A DNA stretch of 64,000 nt from assembly GCF_019976975.1 (NCBI RefSeq), contig NZ_AP024630.1, positions 2,356,001 to 2,420,000 on the forward strand, given 5' to 3'. Shown one piece after another: positions 1 through 9,249 of this stretch. The translations under genes were made by a program, and so were the position numbers. Every line of letters begins with the position of its first letter. Position 1 is the stretch's first letter. Source of the DNA: Arthrobacter sp. NtRootA1. GTDB lineage: Bacteria; Actinomycetota; Actinomycetes; Actinomycetales; Micrococcaceae. The notes under the pieces are model-generated. The model was not told the DNA's origin, did not search any database, and worked only from the letters and a program-made list of their open reading frames with translations.

Positions 1-602
1 CTCCTTCAGGACATGGCAGAAGGCCGCGATAGCAGCGATGCCTCACCGTGGCCCGCGCCGGGCTCCTGATACCCACAATCTGCGGCCCGTACCGCCTGTT
101 CCCTGGCACTGTGTGCAGGCGTTACGGCCGCTTCCTTAATTCCAGGAGGCAGAGTTGGCCGTTCGTGGATCCGCCGGCATGGCGGCTTCGTCCCAAGCGG
201 AGTGCGGGACCTGGGACGCCCCGCCAGCTACCTACGTATTGCCCGTCAACTTCGGCGGTGCTGACGGGCCGGACCTGGCTACGGCTTGCCTGCTCCTTAA
301 TATGCCACCGGGAACATTGATCCGGCGCCTGTGCCGCACCAAGCACACCGTTAGGTTGTTCGCAGCGCCTGCGGCCTCCGCCCTGATAGAGGTTCCGTGG
401 GGGAGGGACTGGCACCAAATGGCCTACGCCGGGAGACAGATCAAAGCCGTGCCCCAGGGTTCCCTCACGCTTTCTGTCCTCGGCGTCACTCTCACCAGCT
501 GTGACGGGTACACGGACGACCTCGTGGTGGGCCGCGTACGGGAGTGTTTTGCTGACTGTCTCATCGGTAGAGGTGATTCTGTGTGGTTTAGGTCTTCTCA
601 AC
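1..602. other. No supported gene in this stretch
   Basis: Open frames exist on both strands (for example 155-616 plus and 122-601 minus), but they overlap each other antiparallel. Neither has a convincing ribosome binding site, and neither translation shows a domain I recognise. I treat the stretch as upstream region or decayed sequence in front of the TetR gene. A gene fragment running in from the left edge cannot be excluded. Confidence 0.4.
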
Positions 603-616
603 CTAACGAATGTTAG
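603..616. promoter_or_regulatory. Candidate TetR operator (inverted repeat)
   Basis: A perfect 5-bp inverted repeat CTAAC-gaat-GTTAG lies 37-50 bases before the start of the TetR gene and is followed by another GTTAG-like unit. Position and symmetry suit an autoregulatory operator. This is inferred from position only. Confidence 0.45.
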
Positions 617-652
617 TTAGACTCATTCCGTTACGACCCTTTTGAGGATGAA

Positions 653-1318
653 ATGAGTCCATCTCCGCGTGAGCAGGCGAACGCTGCTGTCCGGGAATTC
701 CTGTCCAAACGCGACTGGTCGGCACAGACGCCCGCCAGGAGGCGGATCCTCGTAGCTTTCCTCCGGCTGGCTGCCACCAACGGTTACAACTCAGTGAGCA
801 TGCGTACGCTGGGCCGCGAGCTGGGCCTGAAGGCCCCAAGCCTCTATTCCAGTTTTCCGCAGGGCAAGGACCAGATCGTGGCCGAATCGCTCCTGTGGTT
901 CACCCACGGATTCGCCCGTGACCTCCTTGATGCAGTGCAGGGAGCTTCGTGCGCGGGCGACTACTGGGCGGCCCTTGTCCGCTTCCATGTCGCCCAGCAA
1001 GTGAGCACCCCCGAGGCTGATCTCTGGAATCTTCTGGTTGCTTCGGACAAGGTGGCGGGATTCCTTGGTCAAGGACTGCGTGAAGAGTTGGCCTTTTGGC
1101 AGAGCCTGCACGAGGACATGTATACCGCTGCGGCCGAAGAGATGGGACTCGCCGTCACGCGGCAAACCATCCAAGCCATTTTTACGCTGCTCGACGGCGC
1201 CGCTCACTGGACCGCTTGGGACGGCACGGTAACGCATCTTGACGGCCTGGCGGACCACGGGGTGGCACTAACCCGTTCCTTACTTGAGGTCGGCACCCGA
1301 AGCCGGGCGAGCGCATAG
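653..1318 (+). CDS. TetR-family transcriptional regulator
   Basis: A 221-residue protein with an N-terminal helix-turn-helix of TetR type: residues about 25-70 hold the pattern RRRILVAFLRLAATNGY, then SMRTLGRELGLKAPSLYSSF. The C-terminal part is the usual all-helical ligand domain. The ATG at 653 has GAGG six bases upstream. The family are dimeric repressors released by small ligands. The gene lies just upstream of, and in the same direction as, an amino-acid/polyamine permease (1405-2868), so transport control is a reasonable guess. The ligand is not visible from sequence. Confidence 0.85.
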   Translation: MSPSPREQANAAVREFLSKRDWSAQTPARRRILVAFLRLAATNGYNSVSMRTLGRELGLKAPSLYSSFPQGKDQIVAESLLWFTHGFARDLLDAVQGASCAGDYWAALVRFHVAQQVSTPEADLWNLLVASDKVAGFLGQGLREELAFWQSLHEDMYTAAAEEMGLAVTRQTIQAIFTLLDGAAHWTAWDGTVTHLDGLADHGVALTRSLLEVGTRSRASA

Positions 1319-1404
1319 GCCGCGCTGTCCCAACATGGCACAACGCCCTTCCTAGCCCCGTCGATACTGTGATTCAGAACTCTATATTTGGTGATGAGGA
1401 TTAC

Positions 1405-2868
1405 ATGAATAACACCACTCTTGACGCACCAAAGGTGTCGCGTCAGATCCAGGAGAACCGGCTCAGCGGCAACATGGGAGTGGGCGAACTCGTGATGAAC
1501 GTGCTCGCTTTCTCTTCACCCCTGGCCACGGTGGCCGGAACGCTGCCGGTCCTGCTCATGTTCAGCGGGCAAACTGCACCTGCCATCTACTTGCTGGTTA
1601 CGCTCATGCTGCTGATCTTCTCGGTGGGATTCGTCAAGATGAGCCGCAGCGTCCAGGGCCCGGGTGGTTTCTACTCCTTTGTCACAGCTGGACTGGGCAA
1701 GCCGGCAGGACTCGGGGGCGCTTTCCTGGCACTGTTTGGCTACATCTTTATCGGCTTCTTCGCGCCATCGTTCTTCGGGGTGACGCTCCAAGGGTTTGTA
1801 GCCAACACCCTCGGCGGACCGGATATTGCCTGGTACTGGTACGCGCTGGCCATCACGGCCCTTACCACCCTGCTGGCCTACAACCGCATCGATCTGTCCG
1901 CCAAGCTGCTGACCATCGTGATGTTGCTTGAAGTGGCGATCATCGTCGTGTTCGACGTCGTTTCGTTCTCGGCCAACGGGCTAGGGGCAGTGCAAAGTGC
2001 AGGGTTCGCCCTGCCGTCCATCGCTGACGCGACGCTGGGCTTGGCGCTGCTTTTCGCCGTGGGTAACTTCTTCGGGTTCGAAGCTACCGTTATCTACCGG
2101 GACGAGGTCAAGAACCCGGATAAGACCATCTCTCGCGCCACGTATTTGGCCGTGGCAGGCATCGGCATCTTCTATGCAGTGGCAGCGTGGGCCTTCATCG
2201 CCTTCTTCGGTGCGGACAAGATCCAGGCCGAGGCAGAGAACAACACGGTGAATCTCTTCAATGACGCACTCGTCGGCCTCGTGGGCAGGATCTTCGCCGA
2301 CGTCGCCGTCCTTCTGCTCATCACGTCCGTCTTGGCTTGCATGCTGTCCATCCAGAACATTGCCGCCAGGTACAGCTTCGCGCTGGCTGCCGACCACGCG
2401 CTGCCCTCGTTCCTGGGCAGGGTGCATCCCAAGCACAAGTCGCCTTACGCCTCGGCACTGGCCGTAGGTATTGTGTGGGCGGTAGCAATCGTGCTGTTTA
2501 CAGTCATCGGGGTGGCTCCGGAAGTGCTCTATCCGATCGCCAGCGGTAGCGGAACCTTCGCCGTGCTGCTTCTGATGTTCATCACAAGCTTCGCTGTCCT
2601 GGTGTACTTCATCCGCCGCCGCGGCTTCGCTCCGGAATCAATCTGGAAGACGGTCATCGCACCTTTCATCAGCGTGCTGTTCCTGGGCGCTATCACCTAT
2701 CTGGCTATTGCCAACTACCCGGAGCTCATTGGGGGCTCAACGGTTATGACGGCCATCTTCATGACTTTCACTTTCGCGCTTTTCTTCGGCGGCATCGTCT
2801 ACGCCTTCTTCCTCCGCTCCAAGCGCCCCGACATCTACGCGCGCTTGGGTCGCCAGAGGATCGACTGA
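1405..2868 (+). CDS. APC-superfamily amino acid/polyamine permease
   Basis: The protein has 487 residues with about twelve hydrophobic segments and the APC signature near the N-terminus (LSGNMGVGELVMNVLAFSSP). It also has PGGFYSFVTAGLGKP in the TM2-TM3 region and FFGFEATVIYRDEVKNP, the conserved motif after TM6. A GTG lies 36 bases upstream in frame, but the ATG at 1405 has a good GAGGA at 1395-1399 and is preferred. It is an inner-membrane secondary transporter, probably taking up an amino acid or amine. It follows the TetR gene by 86 bases and converges on the debranching-enzyme gene, leaving only 12 bases between the two stops. Substrate unknown. Confidence 0.85.
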   Translation: MNNTTLDAPKVSRQIQENRLSGNMGVGELVMNVLAFSSPLATVAGTLPVLLMFSGQTAPAIYLLVTLMLLIFSVGFVKMSRSVQGPGGFYSFVTAGLGKPAGLGGAFLALFGYIFIGFFAPSFFGVTLQGFVANTLGGPDIAWYWYALAITALTTLLAYNRIDLSAKLLTIVMLLEVAIIVVFDVVSFSANGLGAVQSAGFALPSIADATLGLALLFAVGNFFGFEATVIYRDEVKNPDKTISRATYLAVAGIGIFYAVAAWAFIAFFGADKIQAEAENNTVNLFNDALVGLVGRIFADVAVLLLITSVLACMLSIQNIAARYSFALAADHALPSFLGRVHPKHKSPYASALAVGIVWAVAIVLFTVIGVAPEVLYPIASGSGTFAVLLLMFITSFAVLVYFIRRRGFAPESIWKTVIAPFISVLFLGAITYLAIANYPELIGGSTVMTAIFMTFTFALFFGGIVYAFFLRSKRPDIYARLGRQRID

Positions 2869-2880
2869 TTCGAACTCCCC

Positions 2881-5028
2881 CTATAGATCCCGGTCCGGGT
2901 CACCTTCCATGAGATCGCCTACCCATGGCAGGTACCCGCGGTGGAAGACCATTCCCTCCGGCAGCCCGTCTACGGAAACCGATGAGCCGGAAATGTTGAT
3001 ATTGATCCTGCCCTCACCGATCGGCGCGTTGGCGATGTGCAAATCGCCGTAACTTTCTGGAAGGACAGGGTCCATCCAGATGCCGCCCTGGGAGACATCG
3101 GGATCGTAGCGCATGAGAGTGGACACCAGCATGATGGGTGCAGTGGCGGCCCACGCCTGTGGCGAGCAGGCAGTGGGGTAGGGCACGGGAGCTGAGAATG
3201 CCTCCCGACTGAAGCCACAGAACAATTCGGGCAGCCGGCCATCGGAGAACTCTGCAGCCTCCAGCAACGCCGTCGAGATACGTTGTGCTTCCTCCACGAA
3301 GCCATACCGCATAAGGCCTACCTGGATAATGGCGTTGTCATGCGGCCAGACAGATCCGTTGTGGTAGCTGACGGGGTTATAGGCGTCCATGTCGTCAGCC
3401 AAGGTACGCACTCCCCAGCCGCTGAACATTCGATCGGACATCAGGTGCTCTACTACGCTAGGTGCCTTGTCGTCGTCGATAATGCCGGTAGCCAGACAGT
3501 GTCCCATGTTGGAGGCGCAGGCATCGACCGGACGCTTGTAGCGATCCAGGGCGATTGCGAAATAGCCTTTGTCCGGCAACCAAAAACGTTCATTGAACTG
3601 TTGCTTCAGGCGTACAGCGCGGGCGCGGAGTTGGGCCGCTTTGGCCTCGTCGCCGGCCTCATGCGCCATCCAAGCCGACGCTAAACATGCGCTGTAAACA
3701 TAGCCCTGCACCTCGCTCAGCGCTATTGGTGCTTCGGCCAGGGTTCCGTCGGCGAAGTTAATGCCGTCCCATGAGTCTTTCCATCCTTGGTTGATGAGGC
3801 CTCTATCGTTGAGGCGGGCGTATTCGATAAAGCCGTCTCCATCCCTGTCGCCGTAATTCCAGATCCAGTCCATGGCGCGGTCCGCATGGGGCTGCAGGGC
3901 AGCGATGGTCTCTTTGGCGAAACCCCATCGGCTGACTTCGCCCAGAACCATCAGGAATAGCGGCGTAGCATCGACGCTCCCGTAGTATGCCGACTTTCCG
4001 CCAAGGGCAAGGCCACTGGATACGTCAAGGCGTACCTCGTGGAGGATCTTTCCGGGTTCTTCCTCGCTCATGGGATCCACGACACTGCCTTGCAGGTCCG
4101 CCAGCGTTTGCAACGTACCCAGTGCCAAGGAGGGATCAACCGGAAGCGCCATTGTCGAGGCCCAAAGAGAGTCCCGCCCGAACAGTGCCATGAACCACGG
4201 CGCCCCTGCAGCAACCACCACGCGCTCGGGATGCTTGGGGTCCTCGATCCGCAGTGCCCCCAAATCTTCGTAGCTGCGCCGCAGGGTTCGTTCAATGGAC
4301 CGGTTGCCCATCTGCACCACGGGGATTTTGGCCACCCACTCCTGCCGCCGACGATCGCTTGGCGAAAGGGCGTCTTTGCCGGAGTGCGCACGGGGCTGGG
4401 TGTCTTCCACGCCCCAGGGCGCCACAGTCAGCCGCACGTTCCAGTGTCCGTGCGGAGGAACGGTCGTCCGGTACGTCACGGCCTCGGGCGTCACCACTGC
4501 GGTGGGGCCGCCGTCGATATTGACGCCCTTGGTAATGTCCTGCCATTTTGCCCGGATGATCAGCGAATGGGCCTCCACTTGCCGGGTTTCCTGCCAGGTT
4601 CGCTGGACACGGGCCTCCTTGACTTCGAAGAGGTCCGCAAAATCCGACTCAACCGTCAGCGCGATGACACACTCCGCGGGGAGTCCAGAATAATTCCGGA
4701 CGGTGATCTGCTCGGTGATGCCGCTGCCCACTTCCCGTAGTCGTTCCACGACCAGCGGGCTGTCGGCCCTCCCGTCCCGGCGTGCCACTCGACCTGCAAA
4801 GAGAACCCGGTAAGGCTGTTTGACGTCCGCTGCAAGCGCCTCAACGGCTTGTTCGTTCACCGAAAGCTTCCAACAAGACAGGATGCGTGTGTCTTCGTAG
4901 AAGACCCCGTGCGGAAGGCCCGGAACTATGTCCCCGTTGGTTAGCGAGATGCAGAAGTTGGATCCTTCCACCAGCGTGACGGCCGCGCCCAATGCTCCGG
5001 CCGCCGTGTCAGCATTCCACCCAGCCAT
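2881..5028 (-). CDS. Amylo-alpha-1,6-glucosidase / glycogen-debranching-like protein
   Basis: A 715-residue protein. The N-terminal third (LVEGSNFCISLTNGDIVPG, then HGVFYEDTRILSCWKL) is the beta-rich N-terminal domain of bacterial debranching-enzyme-like glucosidases. The remainder is an (alpha/alpha)6 glucosidase domain with AAGAPWFMALFGRDSLWA, INQGWKDSWDGI and NGSVWPHDNAII, which carry the acidic residues typical of this fold. The family acts on alpha-glucosidic linkages, often linked to compatible-solute or glycogen turnover. The open frame reaches 5052, but the ATG at 5028 is preceded by AAAGGAG at ideal spacing. No operon partner is evident. Confidence 0.85.
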   Translation of the reverse strand: MAGWNADTAAGALGAAVTLVEGSNFCISLTNGDIVPGLPHGVFYEDTRILSCWKLSVNEQAVEALAADVKQPYRVLFAGRVARRDGRADSPLVVERLREVGSGITEQITVRNYSGLPAECVIALTVESDFADLFEVKEARVQRTWQETRQVEAHSLIIRAKWQDITKGVNIDGGPTAVVTPEAVTYRTTVPPHGHWNVRLTVAPWGVEDTQPRAHSGKDALSPSDRRRQEWVAKIPVVQMGNRSIERTLRRSYEDLGALRIEDPKHPERVVVAAGAPWFMALFGRDSLWASTMALPVDPSLALGTLQTLADLQGSVVDPMSEEEPGKILHEVRLDVSSGLALGGKSAYYGSVDATPLFLMVLGEVSRWGFAKETIAALQPHADRAMDWIWNYGDRDGDGFIEYARLNDRGLINQGWKDSWDGINFADGTLAEAPIALSEVQGYVYSACLASAWMAHEAGDEAKAAQLRARAVRLKQQFNERFWLPDKGYFAIALDRYKRPVDACASNMGHCLATGIIDDDKAPSVVEHLMSDRMFSGWGVRTLADDMDAYNPVSYHNGSVWPHDNAIIQVGLMRYGFVEEAQRISTALLEAAEFSDGRLPELFCGFSREAFSAPVPYPTACSPQAWAATAPIMLVSTLMRYDPDVSQGGIWMDPVLPESYGDLHIANAPIGEGRININISGSSVSVDGLPEGMVFHRGYLPWVGDLMEGDPDRDL

Positions 5029-5052
5029 TGCGGCTCCTTTGAGGATCGACAT

Positions 5053-5575
5053 CGGAGTGGCCGTTCACGGATGACCACCGTCACCGTGCCTTCTGATGCC
5101 TCGTCGTCAGTATTTCTGACGCTACGCTTGTCGTCCCGTGGGTACCAGCCTTCAGCCGGCTCAGAGTCCGGGTTGTGTGAGTCAGACCCTGGGGCGGTGC
5201 GGGAAAGGATGAGTGCAATCGTGCATGGGTGAGTGACGCACTGGAACGGCGAAGGCCCGACTAGGAGCTAGAGACCCGGCTTACTAATGTTCGACCTGGC
5301 CCACGAACTCGGCGTCTTCATCAGCCCGGAAATCCATTCAACGACCCCAGGAGTCAAGAGTCCCCATTACCGCAAAGGCGGTTTGACGTGTGGAACGCCC
5401 CGCTTCGTCACGGGACGGGAGTTCGCGCAGTTACTTCCCACTCCCGTGGTTTTAATGCCGATGACGGATCTTTCGTCAACTCGAGATTTGGACCCAGGGC
5501 ACTCGACGGCGTGGTGCGGTGGCAGCGCTCTGAAGAGCCGTTTATCGGCATTTGCTGCTTTCGTAATCATCTAGG
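5053..5575. other. Intergenic stretch without a recognised gene
   Basis: It lies between the start of the debranching-enzyme gene and the end of the broken DUF4192 gene. It contains one member of a short degenerate repeat (see 5370-5475). A 95-codon frame at 5287-5574 is open but unrecognised and lacks a good ribosome binding site. Confidence 0.5.
5370..5475. repeat. Degenerate intergenic repeat, copy 1
   Basis: It contains the inverted pair ACGGGAGT (5415-5422) and ACTCCCGT (5440-5447) with a 17-base loop. The same stem and a very similar loop (GCAG.TACTTC) recur at 32160-32191. Flanking bases (GCAAAG...GG..GACGGGAGTTC) are also alike. A weaker match to the right half (TGCCGATGACGGAT) occurs at 23350-23380. 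All three sit in gene-free ground. Their function, or whether they are relics of a shared gene, is not clear. Confidence 0.45.
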
Positions 5576-6608
5576 TTAGGGCATGTCGAGGGGGTTCTTG
5601 TAGGCGGTGTCCTTGTTGGTGTTCCAGCCGGCGATGATGCCTGCGCCGAGCATTTGGTCGCTGACTCGTGCGAAGCGGTAGCCGGGGTCGGTGTCGAGGG
5701 CGAGTTGGAGGTATTGGTGGGCTTTGGAGCCTCTGCCTTCCCACCAGTTGATGTAGCCGATGGTGGTGAGGATGGGTGCTGCGTGTTCTGGGGCTGTGAG
5801 GGTGTAGGTGTGGGTGAGGAGCTGTTTGGCCCATTCGATCCGTGACCAGTTCGGGGCGGCATGGGTTTGTGCGAAGAGGATGTGCTCGGGTGGTTCGTCG
5901 ATGCCGGGTATGTCGGCCATGAGCTGGTCGCGGACGTGGGGGAATTGGTAGTAGGCGATGAGTCTCAGGACGTCCGGGTCGCTGGGGTAGTCCTTGGTCT
6001 CGAGCATGGTGCACCAGAGTTCGTGGGCGTCTTGATTGACGGCAGCTGGTGGTCCGTTGAGGACGGTTTGCATGTGGTGTTCGACGGCGGTCGCATGCTC
6101 TTGCTTGTCAGTCGCCGCTGGGAGGAGCAAATGGTTCGAAGGTTTCGATGGTGCTGCCGCGGTAGATGAATTCGGCGTTGAATTGGGAGTATTCGGTGGT
6201 GCTGATGGGGATGGCGATGTCGGGCCCGGGTGGGGTGTCGTAGGGGGAGACAGCTGTGCTGGTGACGTAGATGCCGTCGCGGATGTTGATGCCTTCCTGG
6301 GCGAGGACTCCGGTGAGGGCGGCAATGGTCTTGCGGTGCGGACGAGCTTCTCCTGGTTCCGGGAGTTCATTGGTGTAGAGGGCGAAGACGATGCCGTTGG
6401 CTCGTTCATCCGTCGTGAGGTAGGCGGCGACTGTTCGAGCGAAGTGGACCTCCAAGCCGGGTTATTGGGGGAGGTCGATGCGGAGGGTCGCGCCGACTTT
6501 GTCTTTGTCGAGGGTGATGCAGACGAGGCTTTCTTGTGGCCAGAATCCTAGGGTGTGGCCGATGAAACTGAGCAGGTCGGCGGGGTCCTTGACGGTGAGC
6601 GCATTCAT
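5576..6608 (-). pseudogene. DUF4192-family gene broken by a stop codon and a frameshift
   Basis: Reading from ATG at 6608, the first 48 codons give a typical DUF4192 start (ADLLSFIGHTLGFWPQESLV), then an in-frame TAA at 6462-6464. The same frame continues as VHFARTVAAYLTTDERANG through TFEPFAPPSGD and stops at 6108. The rest of the domain (NHLLLPAATDKQEH through GYINWWEGRGSKAHQYLQLAL) continues in another frame from about 6130 to the stop at 5576. The total of about 340 codons matches a full-length family member. The family is a common actinobacterial protein of unknown function. Two independent lesions argue for a true pseudogene rather than a sequencing error. Confidence 0.8.
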
Positions 6609-7038
6609 TGTCCTGTCTCCCTTGTCTGTTGTCTCACGTGACTCGCGGTTATGGCCGCTCGATGGGCCCCAGTGCTGATCGTGGCGCCACCGTTAGGCTC
6701 AGCGAAGCGTGTGGCTATTCAGAAAGCCCTACAGCGGAAATGCATCTGTTAATTCATGCGGATCCATAGCCCCGGCACCATGACCGTGGACGGTCCATTC
6801 TTCATACGGCGCAACAGGTCCATGCCAGGGAAGGAGTCCGGCCGTCCAAGCGCGCCCGGGCGTCGTACGCAAGGCCGGCGGGATGCGTTTAGTAGTCCTA
6901 GGCACTTACGGACCTATGGGCAAGAGGTGCTGGTCGTTCTGTTGCGCGACATATGCGCCGTTATCGGTACTTCAGGCGTTCAAATAGCGCTTCGGGCGAT
7001 GTATGTTCATGGTCAGGACATGCTGAGAGAAAAGCGGG
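6609..7038. other. Intergenic stretch, no gene seen
   Basis: No credible coding frame was seen. The stretch separates the DUF4192 pseudogene from the AAA ATPase. Base composition becomes AT-richer towards 7000, which may mark the edge of transferred DNA. Confidence 0.5.
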
Positions 7039-8391
7039 TTGATCGTGATAAATCGTCAAGTTCTCGTTAACGCTTTCGTGCCTGCGCACGAACTGGAAGT
7101 TCCAGATCGTTTTGCGGGACGGCGCAAGCAGGTGCTCGAGCTGTCAGATTGTTTGTACGCGCATGGTGCCACTCCGCTGATTTACGGGGACCGAGGCCTA
7201 GGGAAATCAAGTCTGGCGCTTCAATTACAACTTATCGCGATGGGAAATGCTGAGCTGCTGACTAAGCTTGGCGTCACGGATCGAGTCCTTCCCCCGGACA
7301 AGCGTTTTCTGACCTTTTTTGTCACCTGTACGGATTCGACGCGGAATTTTGCCGATCTCCTTCAATCCTTGGTTAATCATGCGGAGTCGGTTGAGCATGT
7401 GGATACCTCGGCGGGTGCCACCAAACTGATTGATCGCACGACTCGAAAACGGGTAACATTCAAGCTGTTTGAAGCGGAGAGTACAAAGAAGTACGCGGCT
7501 GAAAGTGGGCGCCTATCCTTCAAAGATCTTAACCTTGAGGAGAAGTTGGTTCGGCTCTGCGAGCTCCTAACGGACACCTACGGCATGCCAGTTCTGTTCA
7601 TCATCGACGAGTTGGATCGAATGAAGGACACTGCAGGATTGGCCAGTTTCCTTAAGGCCGTATCAAGCGAAGCTCTGAAGTTTGTACTTGTTGGCATTGC
7701 AAGTAATGTGGCCGAGTTGTTGACCGATCATCAATCCATCGAACGGCGCCTTAGGCCGGTGCTTGTGCCCGTGATGGAAGAAGCTGAGCTTGAACAAATT
7801 GTTATAAAAGCACAATCCTATTTGAATGCAGAAGGGATACCTCTGGCGTTTTCGATGAGAGCAATCGCACGGCTGGCGGACGTGTCATCCGGCTATCCCT
7901 GGTTCGTTCATGTCCTTGGGCAGGAGTGTCTCATCGTGGCGGAGTCCAAGAGTAGAACGTTAGTTCAATACAATGACGTCGATCGAGCGATTCGTGGGCT
8001 AGCCAGAAACGAGTCAGCCCAGCAATTGTCAGACATGTATCAAGCGGCCGTTCGGGATTCGGAGCCGAGAGAAAAGACACTGCGGGCCTTTGCCCTCTGG
8101 AATCACTCGGACATCCCGACGAGGGACGTGTACAAGCTTTTGAGTGAGGAACTTGGCACTCAGGCGGGTTCCACGCACCGGAGTCAACTTTGCAAGGCTG
8201 AGTTTGGAGGGATTCTTTTTGTTCCGCCCTTCCAAAAGCGTGGGCTCGTCCGCTTTAGAAATGAAATGTTCAAGGCATATGTCAGAATGAGGCCGTCGAT
8301 CTACTCTGGGGTTGACAGTGCGGTGAAAGAGGCTTACCTGAAACGGCACTGGCGCCAAGAGCGAGAGTTTGATGAGTACAGCGGAAGATAA
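7039..8391 (+). CDS. AAA-type ATPase of unknown role
   Basis: The protein has 450 residues. The N-terminal ATPase domain has a Walker A motif at residues 50-57 (GDRGLGKS) and a Walker B at about 184-191 (PVLFIIDE). The layout resembles the archaeal-ATPase/ORC-like STAND group: an FAGRRKQ motif before the P-loop and a winged-helix-like C-terminal region after residue 330. The start is uncertain: TTG at 7039 or GTG at 7045, neither with a strong binding site. Codon choice is plainly AT-richer (many TTT, AAT, GTT) than in neighbours, suggesting lateral arrival. The only neighbour in the same direction is a small lipoprotein gene. Such solitary ATPases can belong to defence or conflict systems, but no partner nuclease is visible. 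Confidence 0.7.
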   Translation: MIVINRQVLVNAFVPAHELEVPDRFAGRRKQVLELSDCLYAHGATPLIYGDRGLGKSSLALQLQLIAMGNAELLTKLGVTDRVLPPDKRFLTFFVTCTDSTRNFADLLQSLVNHAESVEHVDTSAGATKLIDRTTRKRVTFKLFEAESTKKYAAESGRLSFKDLNLEEKLVRLCELLTDTYGMPVLFIIDELDRMKDTAGLASFLKAVSSEALKFVLVGIASNVAELLTDHQSIERRLRPVLVPVMEEAELEQIVIKAQSYLNAEGIPLAFSMRAIARLADVSSGYPWFVHVLGQECLIVAESKSRTLVQYNDVDRAIRGLARNESAQQLSDMYQAAVRDSEPREKTLRAFALWNHSDIPTRDVYKLLSEELGTQAGSTHRSQLCKAEFGGILFVPPFQKRGLVRFRNEMFKAYVRMRPSIYSGVDSAVKEAYLKRHWRQEREFDEYSGR

Positions 8392-8439
8392 ATATCTTTC
8401 CTCCGGCTGAGCTTTATCCTGTTCGGCTATGCATTGGTC

Positions 8440-9009
8440 ATGGCCACGTGTGCGGACTTCTTAAGGAATAGGATCAGTGGCGTTCGCATTGAAGGGAATC
8501 ACATAGGGAAACATGCGGGGGTCGTCAAAGCTGCGGGCGGTCCGGTGCTCTGCATGCTTGTGCTGACCGGGTGCATCCAGATCAATGATGCAGCCCCTCA
8601 GGGGAAAGGTGAACCACCAGCAGACGGCGGAAAGTATGCATCCGTGGTCGAATTGCGCGATGCAATGGTTAGAGCAGGGCTCGATTGTCCACGTTGGCAC
8701 GAGCACGACCTGATGATGGATTCTGCTTCCTCAGCGGACCGCAGTGAGAACATCGTCCTTGCCACGTATTCATCCTGGGCTGACAGGGATAAGCAGATGG
8801 GCACATACCACGCCATCGGTGAGTCTATGGAAATCACGGTGCTGCTCGGGACGAACTGGACCATCAACTCCCCTTTGGCCGACAAGGTCAAGGGCAGGCT
8901 TGGCGGCTACCTTTTCAAGACGACGGGCAAAGCGTGGCCTGGGGGTGCCCTCGGCGGACTCAAGCACCAGGGCAGCGCGCTGCCTGCAGCGACTTCTGTC
9001 AGCCCGTAA
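8440..9009 (+). CDS. Predicted lipoprotein of unknown function
   Basis: About 189 residues. A hydrophobic segment ends in a lipobox (LVLTGC) near residue 46, giving a secreted protein anchored by a diacylated cysteine. The mature part begins IQINDAAPQGKGEPPADGG, a disordered linker, and continues as a small domain with KYASVVELRDAMVRAGLDC. That arrangement is common among actinobacterial surface lipoproteins. The long N-terminal extension before the hydrophobic segment suggests that a later start codon may be used. I could not assign a family. Confidence 0.5.
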   Translation: MATCADFLRNRISGVRIEGNHIGKHAGVVKAAGGPVLCMLVLTGCIQINDAAPQGKGEPPADGGKYASVVELRDAMVRAGLDCPRWHEHDLMMDSASSADRSENIVLATYSSWADRDKQMGTYHAIGESMEITVLLGTNWTINSPLADKVKGRLGGYLFKTTGKAWPGGALGGLKHQGSALPAATSVSP

Positions 9010-9249
9010 TCCCGGTCGGGTCGGTCACCAGGATGGACGGGGAGGTGCGCACCACGAAAACCGGGGTTTCCTCAGCGGCCGCGAGCTGGAGCATTGGTGA
9101 CCGGCACCAACCCTGGGGATTCCCCGAACGGAAATGAGATTTCCGGCGATAACGAACCCTATGTCGTGCAGTCAGCATGACTTGTGATATTCACTGCGCA
9201 TGCTTTTGGGCATGATGTCTGGTTTTCTGGCACGGGGCCTCCATCCCGG

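Noticed and set aside
155..616. 153-codon gene before the TetR regulator
   Set aside because: No binding site or domain; an equally long frame lies antiparallel. Not enough to call a gene.
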